Source: Solen grandis (taxonomy: Eukaryota > Mollusca > Bivalvia > Adapedonta > Solenidae). From it: DNA of 64,000 nucleotides. The first letter of the stretch is position 1. Every line of letters starts with the position of its first letter. The notes below the pieces were generated by a model. That model did no database searches and was not told where the DNA came from. It worked only from the letters and a program-made list of their open reading frames with translations. Position numbers and translations under genes: made by a program. The stretch is from the NCBI GenBank assembly GCA_021229015.1, contig CM037789.1, positions 32,097,856 through 32,161,855 of the forward strand, read 5' to 3'. Below, piece after piece: positions 56,016 to 64,000 of this stretch.

Positions 56016-59000
56016 GGTTTCATAATTATACTGTTTGTGCCACATGTTCAATAAAACTCTTTTGGATGGCATTTGCATTTAGAATAAGACATTTGGTTGG
56101 AAGATTCCATAATTAGCTGCCATTCAAATAGGGGGGAATAAACAGCTGATGGCTGACTATAGACTGACATGTGACAGAGGTTATATTTTATAGGCAGCAA
56201 CAGACTGACAGTCTGTGATCAGGGTGTCTTTAGATGTAAACTGGCACTGTAATTGACAATAGAGTGTCTTTTGTAATGGAGTTCATAGCAAAGATATACA
56301 CAAGTTGATTCAAAGCACTAGTTTTTCAACCAGGGTTTCTTGCTTGTATTTGTAAATGTCGCAATTCACCTATAGGTCTGGTAGGTAACTAATTTCTGTT
56401 ATAAACAGACTTAAGCTTTTAAAACAAGTATTAATATTCTCTTTCAGTAGGATACCTAATCCTACGGACCAACTCCAAACAAAACTGGCAATACAAATGC
56501 AAAATGTCATATTTATGCTACGGAAGAATTAAGATATTTATCTGCCATTAGAAACCCTGAAAAACACTTCTTATATGCAGACCTGTCATAGCCAAAATCT
56601 AAGTCGGTAACCTTCATTTGACCCTCCCTCTATGTTAAACTGGTCAAAACACAAGTGCATAAGAGTTTGTTGACCGATGGCAATATTGACCACTCGCCAA
56701 TAGCAGGGGTATTTAGGATAATCTTATTTGAAAACAAGATTTCCGTGGTGTTTGACACGGATGGATTATAAAACGGTTATACAATAGACTCTTGTGTCCA
56801 GGGGATCAACGCAGGGCTGCCCGGGCCTATGGTAAGGTCTATCTGGGCTGTCAGGGCTTAACCCAGTTGATCAACATCAAGGACACCAGCAGGGGCTGCA
56901 GTAATGGGCCCTGTGTTACCAAGTTTCAGCCCCTTTATGCTGGTAGTCTGGCTCAAATGACTGAGGTTTAACCTGTTCTTTAACCTTGATTTGGACTGTA
57001 TGAGCTAATAGAGACAAATCTTGGCATCTACCTTAATTTTTTAATCTTTAATATTTATTTTTTTTTAGGGGTACGATTCAGTGTCTTGAGTTTCCATATT
57101 TATTCTCTTCTTCCTGGTCATGAAAAGCAATTTAGTCTGAGATGCTAACTTGTGATTAAACTTACTGCTAACCTAAGAAGGAATCATCTGATTATGATCA
57201 TGCTTGAATATTTTACCAGGGAATAGAACCAATACAAAAATCAAGACCATGATCACAAATTTTAAAAGTTCACCCCAAATCAAGCCACTTGAAAGACTTT
57301 ACATGACTATTTTCACAATAAACACTGCTCAAAGTGTTTCTCTTTCATGAGATACTACAGTCTTCTGGATGGGACCAAGAACTTACGGTATGACAGGATC
57401 ATTAAAATCAGTGACACCACTGGGATTTCAACCCACAGCCTTTAGGTCAAGTGGTTGAGGTTTAAATTGGTGTCAAAGATGCCGGTAGTCTGTTATCAGT
57501 CAATAACTGCCATTAAAATGATGACTTCTTCTGAGTGACTTTTAATTGTTTTCAAGGTGGATGAAAAACAATAATATGCTTACCTTGAGGTATATATATT
57601 ATAGGGAGAGATTACCTGGATGAGATTAATGTAATCTGTAAGTAGGGTTTATGTTAAGCCACTTGTACCAGGAGGTAAGGTGGCCAAAGCTGGGGTGTAT
57701 GATAACATCCTGGGGGTCTGAGTCATTGTGTTTGTATACACTCACAGGGGGGTGGGATAGACAGAAGAGGGGAGGGAGGAGAGAGAGACAGAAGAGGGAA
57801 AGGAGGAAAGTGGATAGACTGATAGAGAGATTCAAGCAAGTTTTGCTTACCTGTTGTACTGTTTGTTTATGTTTAAGATGAAGAATGGGATTAGGAAGGG
57901 GGTAAAACAGGAAGTAAACAGAACAGAGAGGTGAAATAGTGGACAAATATGGTTATGAACATCTTAATTCATTCTTGGAAAGAAATGGAGGAAGAAAAGA
58001 AGAATATATTGATAAAAACATAGTTTAATAATTTAAAAAAAAAAAAAAAAGATATTCCTCAAAATCTTCATTTTCCTTAAACATATGAGGACTGATGGTA
58101 GGCCATGTTTCTTTTTATTTATGTGAAATGGTAATAACTGACAAAACACATATGCAGGGGCATTTGTTTCACAATTTTCATGATGTATTCGAGACATGGA
58201 GGACATGACCCATACATTATCATCAAGATGGTCAGTTGTTTGTAGACATAAGGACTGGTCACTTAGACTCCAAAGTCCACCCTAGCTCATCCCTTCTACC
58301 CAAAGTCAAACTTGTGGTCAAGCATGTGCACTGGAGCTGCAAGGTTTGTGGTCAGACATGACTTGTCCAGCAGGGGCTGGTTGTAAGGTTATCAAGAAGT
58401 GGTTCTTTATCATATGAAGCTACCTTGGATGGCTATCTCTTATGTTTGGATCTATTTACTGAACTTATTCAGTCACTAGTCATCTATTAATCTCAGTACT
58501 CAAGGACTTTAAAAACTCTTCCTGATCTATAAACTTTGATATTTTATGTCATTCACCGGAGTATTGGTAATCTTGATATGTATAACATGAACATATTCAA
58601 ATATATTCAACATTTTTCCAAGGTGAAGTGTTTTTAAAGCTTTGAGTATATTACCAAATACCAGTAGTGCAACAAAGCTGTTGCGTATCTTTGAAGACAA
58701 AATCTCTTGCTGTTCTATAATAATTATGTAGATTTATTTTCTAGTGTTGCAATATGGACTCAGCATGATGCGTAGATTGGATGAAGGCATTTGTCAGTCT
58801 ATTCATCTGTCCGTCTATTCATCTGTCCGTCCGTATTTCCTCTTTAATTTCTCTGTATATCTCATTCAAAGGTGCCTAACTGGTTCACCATCAGAAACAC
58901 AGCAGGAATTAAATAATCACCTTCAAGGACAGCTCTAGTTTATTTACCAGTCAGCTTATTTACTCATATTAATTTAATTTTCTTATTGTGTCTTGTGCGT

Positions 59001-59461
59001 GTATATATTTTATTAATTTTAATTTCAGTGGAGACGGGTAGGCAAGGTAAAACTAAAGAAACATTGTATTAGGGGCAGGGAATGACGGTATACCAAATGA
59101 ATGCTTCAAATTCCTGTGCATATACCTATACTATTGTTGAAACAAAAGTACAAATTTATGAATCATCGCAGTGTTTCATTGAATGTTTGAAAAAAGGCAT
59201 GAGCATTAAGTTTGTATCGAACAGAAACATGTCTGTAGTGTGTGTACATTTAACATGGTGGTTAATCATTTGAGACATTATTATTGTGTGTATGTTAATT
59301 ACAAAAAACAACAATCAGTAGGAGTTTACATTGTACATACCTAATTATGTATGTACAGGTATAACATAAAACAGGTAAAGTCTCTGTCACTACGGTGACA
59401 CATTATTGCAACATCACTACAAGGCAAGGTGTGGGTCAAACTACCATATAAGGAAATGCAT
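56016..59461. other. Unassigned DNA with two minor items
   Basis: A GC-rich patch at 56790-56950 contains CTTGTGTCCAG, then 30 nt and GTAAGG, too short for a confident exon. A reversed SINE fragment lies near 57355-57460 (TGGGATTTCAACCCACAGCC). The purine-rich stretch 57760-57830 and the A run at 58036-58050 are simple sequence. The open segment at 58745-58936 is discussed under findings. Confidence 0.4.
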
Positions 59462-59640
59462 GGTCACGTTGGGTGAAACACAGATCAGCAACGATAAGGT
59501 AACATACTCGATTGCTGATCTGAAAATTGTGGGTCCAAATCTTGTAGGGGGCAAGGATTTTTGATGACCCCGGCACGAGGTACAGATCCAACCCAGGAAC
59601 TGTAGAGAGGGAGTAGTCAGAGTTGTAAGAACTTGTCAAA
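59462..59640 (+). mobile_element. tRNA-SINE family C, degraded copy
   Basis: A GGTCACGTTGGGTGAAAC-like head, GTGGGTCCAAATCTTG (eroded box B), GGATTTTTGATGACCC, ATCCAACCCAGGAACTG and AGAACTTGTCA. Its tail runs into the family B remnant that hosts MITE copy 5. Confidence 0.65.
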
Positions 59641-59655
59641 AGAGCTATCTGATCT

Positions 59656-59860
59656 TTAACCCTTTCCCTCATAGAAGACACCATGAAAAGACCTATGCGA
59701 ACAACATAAAATCAGATCAGCCTGCGAGTAACTCACTGGTCTGGAAATGAGGATTTTGTAATTAAATTTGGTAAGGTTTAACTGTGGTTTTCTGCAGGTC
59801 AGGCTTTATGTGGTACCTATTGAGTGCATCAAAATGAGTCTATATGAGGGAAAGGGTTAA
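59656..59860 (+). mobile_element. piggyBac-type MITE, family A copy 5, nested and deleted
   Basis: TTAA at 59656 and 59857. Only 205 bp long: the right arm of the central hairpin is missing, joining CGAGTAACTCA directly to CTGGTCTGGAAATGAGG. The flanks are halves of a family B core (AGCTATCTGATCT on the left, TCTTCTCTGTTTACC and ATATGAAGTAAAAGGG on the right, to about 59910), so this copy inserted into an older family B element. Confidence 0.85.
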
Positions 59861-59910
59861 ATCTTCTCTGTTTACCTATGCATCAAATCACATCTATATG
59901 AAGTAAAAGG

Positions 59911-61285
59911 GCAATTCCAGCATTAAATACTGATCTGGATTTATACTGGTTGCTAAGCTACCAGACGTAAGTTTTATGGTTTGGGTAAAAAATTAATGGT
60001 AGTCTTGTGTTGTGACTGGGACATTCACACAAAGTAATCATACTTCATTACTTTTCGCAAAGATCTGTAGATATATGGGACAAAGACTCGCCTTTGTTTT
60101 GTGCATTGCTAAAAGAAAATTCCTTAATGTGTGTGAGTATGCCTAATGCTTTGACTAAGATCAAAATTGTTTATCAATAGGCACAGTATTGTGGTATATG
60201 TGTCAAAAATGTTAGCGTCATTGTTGATATTTAATTTCATTATTGACATGCAATTTTGTCAGCAAAAATACAGTGTTATAATGATGCTTCTGTTTCCTGT
60301 ACAAAGCATAGGGAATTTTATCTCTGTGAGGAAATATGAAATCTCATTCATTCATGAGAAAATGTGGCAAAAATGAATGAAATTTGAAATTTAGTTCAGT
60401 AGATCTTTGAAGTTAATCCCTGGGTACTACAGGAAGAAGTTATAAATACTGTGTGTTTGTAATTGTTCAATTATTATGTCGACTTGATATTTATTTGACA
60501 AATGATGTTTACAGTGGGAAAGATATTTTTGATATTTTTTCCACTAATAAATATGGTTATGTGCTTTATTTATTTTTTTTCAGATATAAATACTGCTATG
60601 TGCTTTAAATTCAAAGTTTAAATGAAGTTAAATATATAGGAATCAATGATTTTGATAAATTAATTTCAAGTTGTTGCTTTTTTGTTAGATGTGATATTAC
60701 TCAAGAAGGTGATATACCACTGTTGATAGTATTCATACTAAGTGCTGATTATGCCAAATAAAATAAGAATGAGCTAAAAGATTGGTCTTTGTTTACTTCT
60801 GAATCATTCACTGTGAAATATGGTGGTATTCCACTGTGAAGTAATGCTGATTGAGATATTTCACTGTGAAATATGGTGATATTTAACCCCATTTTTGCAT
60901 TTTTTTTTCTTGACAAGTCGTGATTGTTTTTTGTTAATTATTATGCACAGAGGGCAGTAAATGTTGTTCTTCTAAGTTAAGGGGCAATTAAATGAGAGAA
61001 AATTATATATTTCTGTTTTGAAGTCTGTATTTAATTGGTTTTTAATTGTTCATCAAGCAAACAGATTAACTAGAAATAGTTTATTACTGTAATCATTTCG
61101 TGTATTGGTATAAATTTAAGTGATCTAACTGACGACAAGTCCAAATGCTTGAATATAGTGTCTGTTTTTTCATTGGCTGTTTCTCAGTGACTTTTGATCC
61201 TTGAAATTTGAGTCATAAATGTTTAGTGATAACATAAGAGACTGAGTTCTATAGTCATATTATCAAGGCAGGCACTGTAATGTAC
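59911..61285. other. Unassigned non-coding DNA
   Basis: A short local repeat (TTCACTGTGAAATATGGTG, about three times) lies at 60805-60885. Nothing else was recognised. Confidence 0.45.
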
Positions 61286-61527
61286 TTAACCCTTTCCCTC
61301 ATAGAGGAAACCATGAAAAGACCTATGCGAACAGCATAAAACCAGATCAGCCTGCGAGTAACTCGCAGGCTGATCAGGTTTTATGCTGTTCGCTGCTCCT
61401 CGGTGGTCTGGAAATGAGGATTTTGTAATTAAATTTGGTAAGGTTTAACTGTGGTTTTCTGCAGATCCGGCTTTATGTGGTACCTACTGAGGGCGTCAAA
61501 ATGAGTATATATGAGGGAAAGGGTTAA
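61286..61527 (+). mobile_element. piggyBac-type MITE, family A copy 6 (best preserved)
   Basis: TTAA at 61286 and 61524. The termini CCCTTTCCCTCATA match perfectly as an inverted pair. The central hairpin 61327-61393 has 33 bp arms with one mismatch and a one-base centre (GCGAGT-A-ACTCGC). It is a good reference sequence for the family. Confidence 0.9.
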
Positions 61528-62472
61528 TAGTTTGCATGTCTCAGGGTGAGTAAAATTTAGTGTAGCCTGACCAGGTATCAAACCCTGGGACTTAATTGTT
61601 CTTACAGAGTGAAAACTCTACAGACAGAGCTCACTGGGTGCTTATATACATTTCTCACCTATTGTGAGTAATTGGTACAGTAACATGTATATATTTATAT
61701 ATTAGGTTATTAAAATTATAATTAATGTTGGAATTGCCTGCCAAGCGCTTTTGAAAAAGTTTTTAAAATTGTTAATTTCAATTTTTTTTTTAATTGTCTT
61801 CTAGGTAGCTTGAGTTGAAGCACTTGAAAAATGGCAGGTCTTTTGAAAAAGTAATATATGCGACCGTTTTTGGCCTGTTCGACCCAGTTCATGTGTCTCA
61901 CAGATGAAAGAAACAGTTGAAACACAGTGTACAGATGAATTTTTATACCCCCTGCACGTGTATTTATATTTATGGTTGGCTGGTTTGTCAGGCGGTATAA
62001 ATTTTGTTGTTTGAGCTTCTTTCACAGTTGGGGAGGGCTTGCAGTAATTACAAAACATGGTATGTTTTATCAATATGACATGTGGAAGTACTGTTAAGAT
62101 GAAAGTATAGTTTTGTAGCCTTATTAAACTGTTGTACAGGTACTCAGAAACTTTATATATCAACAATTGAGTTAACTGGAGTATTTTGTTCAGTCAGTTT
62201 TAGAAATATCTAGTCAAAATTGTGAGCCCTAATTTTATTAGTTCTGAAGTCAGAATAACTCACTTCACCCATATTGCATCTTTGATAAATTGACCTGGAT
62301 GGGAAAACTTCATGTTGAGATTTATCTCAATTTAAGAATCTCTAATTTGTGTATCTCAACAATTTGAAATTTGTAGAAATTGATGATCATTTTTTGCAAG
62401 AGCTTGTTGATAATGGCATATTTATGCAAAATTTCAACTCTCTTGGTCAATAATGAAATGAGTTGACCCAAA
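61528..62472. other. Unassigned non-coding DNA
   Basis: A possible SINE head fragment in reverse lies near 61575-61640 (CAGGTATCAAACCCTGGGAC). A 121-codon minus-strand frame (61801-62166) has no recognisable features. Confidence 0.4.
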
Positions 62473-62630
62473 AATTACTCCATGTAGACTCATTTTGATG
62501 CAGTGACGGATCAGCGGCTCCTCTTCTTGCTTACATGATATTGATGTAGCTCAGTTTTTACACTGATTGTGTGGCAAAGAAAAATTATAATGATTTCATA
62601 TATGAAAAGTCATAAGCTAAAGAGTTAAAG
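62473..62630 (-). mobile_element. TTAA-type MITE family B, degraded reverse copy
   Basis: It has CTCCATGTAGACTCATTTTG (shared with family A right ends), GATCAGCGGCTCCTC, AGCTCAGTTTTTACACTG, ATTTCATATATGAAAAGTCA and GAGTTAAAGGG. It looks like a mixture of A- and B-type ends. Confidence 0.5.
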
Positions 62631-62667
62631 GGCCTATGGAATCTTAGTATAAAAAATCTCAGTTTGA

Positions 62668-63038
62668 GATGCTTCATGGAATGCTGCAGGCTTGTATGCT
62701 TAACAACGTGCTGCAGGCTTTTATATTTCATGAAGTGCTGCAGGCTTGCATGCTTCATGAAGTGCTGCAGGCTTGTATGTTTCATGAAGTGCTGCAGGCT
62801 TGTATGTTTTGTGAAATGCTACAGGCTTGTATGTTTTGTGAAATGCTACAGGCTTGTATGTTTTGTGAAATGCTACAGGCTTGTATGCTTTATAAAGTGG
62901 TGCAAGCCTGTATGTTTCCTAGAATGCTGCAGGCCTGTATGTTTCATGGAATACTGCAGGCCTGTATGCTTCATGGAATACTGCAGGCCTGTATGCTTCA
63001 TGGAATACTGCAGGCTGTATGCTTCATGGAATCAAAGT
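62668..63038. repeat. 27 bp minisatellite, about 13 units
   Basis: Units contain ATGCTGCAGGCTTGTATG and TTTCATGAA, with subgroups differing by CTACAGG/CTGCAGG and TTTTGTG/TTTCATG. Since 27 is nine codons, two plus-strand frames stay open for over 125 codons with a cysteine in every unit. They are not genes: they start and end at the array edges. Confidence 0.95.
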
Positions 63039-64000
63039 TGTTTGCAATATAGTCAGAATCAATAACAGATGGACTGCAATGCTTGCAGACCTATGAGGTT
63101 AAGCAAACAGATAGGTTTTAAGGGTCGAAAGAAAAAAGAATGCGTTTTCACCACAAGGTCATGTGACCGTTTTATATAGTACTTCTAAAGGTCAGCAGGA
63201 CTTTGTGTTACATTGACACACTTGGAAAAAATGTTTCAGAAACTAGATCAACATTGATAGCTTGTTGAAAAAGATGAATGAAAAACATATTATGTTGATC
63301 AAGCAAATGTTTGGCGGGGGAACTGGCTCATTGCAGCAGATATTTCAATGTTTATCAGTGTTTACACAAGTATTGAGCAGTATTTGGAAAGGATATTGGA
63401 ATATCTTCAACATGGCTCTCAAATTACATTCTATCAGCTGATCATATTTGCTTAGATCTATAATGACTTCTTTGTGAAGTGTATCCAAATGGGATGGGTA
63501 GTTAGACTATTGAAATATTAATTTTTAAGCATTAATTGATTTTTTTTTTTTCTTGTCCTTTATAGCAAATGACATCAATTTTAACAGCTCTAGATTGAGA
63601 TCAGTTCGATTTAAGTGCTCTTTGAATGATGAGTGTTCTAAATGAAATTATTATACCGGTATTAAGGGGGAATATGTCATGTTTAAAAGTGTGATAAAAA
63701 ATAGAAATACATGTATTTATTGATCCATTTATATTCTGATGAAAAAATCTGTATTTTGAATAGACAGTGAGTTATAAATCCGTATATATCTTATTTCAAA
63801 AGATTTATGACATCGAATAGAGAACTTGGGCTTTCCATGTAGGTTCAGTCAGATGTTAATTGATATTTAAAAACATGTCGTTTTTCAGGGAGTCTATTTG
63901 TTTGTGGTTGTAAATTATCTATTTATCTGTAACTATCTTTATTTATCTAAACCTCAGCTTGGAAGATATACATCTTTTCAGATATTGATTAATTTGGCTG
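63039..64000. other. Unassigned DNA with one exon-like piece at 63566
   Basis: The segment 63566-63645 follows the strongest pyrimidine tract in the window (T-rich run, then CTTGTCCTTTATAG). It is open in phase 1 for 25 codons to TGA (SSRLRSVRFKCSLNDECSK at the end). It could be an alternative terminal exon for the gene at 26585, or chance. The rest is featureless. Confidence 0.3.

Noticed and set aside
57626..57946. 106-codon minus-strand ORF with a good-looking donor near 57848
   Set aside because: The sequence is a pyrimidine-rich stretch giving Leu/Ser/Pro runs, with no separate acceptor and exon body.
58745..58936. 63-codon terminal exon candidate
   Set aside because: The acceptor is only moderate and the frame includes a duplicated ATTCATCTGTCCGTC low-complexity stretch. 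Kept only as a rival in the findings.
62664..63065. Cysteine-rich 133- and 127-codon ORFs resembling a repeat protein
   Set aside because: Both overlap the 27 bp minisatellite in two frames at once. Ends coincide with the array, and the cysteine periodicity is a by-product.

Overview
This window is non-coding-dominated DNA from an animal nuclear genome, most likely a heterodont bivalve mollusc (clam-like). The evidence is the AT-rich sequence, GT..AG splice signals, tRNA-derived SINEs with box A/box B heads and the central block I recall from molluscan MetaSINEs, a 'gctcacctgagc' repeat that I know as very common in bivalve genomes, and many short TTAA-flanked non-autonomous DNA transposons. 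Nothing bacterial is present: no operons, Shine-Dalgarno sites, rRNA or CRISPR. The species call is inference, because I could not run a search. A 100-N assembly gap lies at 50001-50100.

Genes. The best coding evidence is one short + strand exon at 26585-26703. It has a strong acceptor, an in-frame stop just before the ATG, a signal peptide, and a perfect GTAAGT donor in phase 1. It is the first coding exon of a secreted or membrane protein. The best in-window continuation is an open segment at 53413-53597. It has a strong phase-1 acceptor, 60 cysteine-bearing codons and a stop. If the two join across a 26.7 kb intron, the product is a 98-residue secreted cysteine-rich protein. Two other phase-1 acceptors downstream (58745, 63566) compete, so the join is a hypothesis. 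A repeat-free block ending in a donor at 21787 could be the 5' untranslated exon. Other exon-like pieces (7654, 11836, 28611, 45308) are listed with low confidence.

Repeats make up most of what can be annotated. (1) Six copies of a ~240 bp TTAA-flanked, piggyBac-type MITE (family A) and about eleven of a sister family (B). Both have a central hairpin of similar design. (2) Two larger elements with CAG-type ends and 5 bp target duplications (3184-4165, 24057-25638). (3) A 934 bp TA-flanked Tc1/mariner-type element with CpG-rich subterminal repeats, inserted in a 39 bp minisatellite (5387-6949). (4) Several tRNA-SINE families, one copy with an exact target duplication (33567-33841). (5) A ~170 bp family ending in GGGGTGTAAAAT (family E, four copies). 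(6) Minisatellites with periods of 18, 24-27, 27, 31, 39, 43-45, 59, 60 and 77 bp. Most of the long open frames in the window are these arrays read through periods divisible by three.

Layout: 1-20 kb is repeats with two weak exon-like pieces; 20-27 kb is the likely 5' part of the gene; 27-53 kb would be its first coding intron, loaded with MITEs and SINEs; 53.4-53.9 kb is the candidate terminal exon; 54-64 kb is repeats and unassigned DNA.
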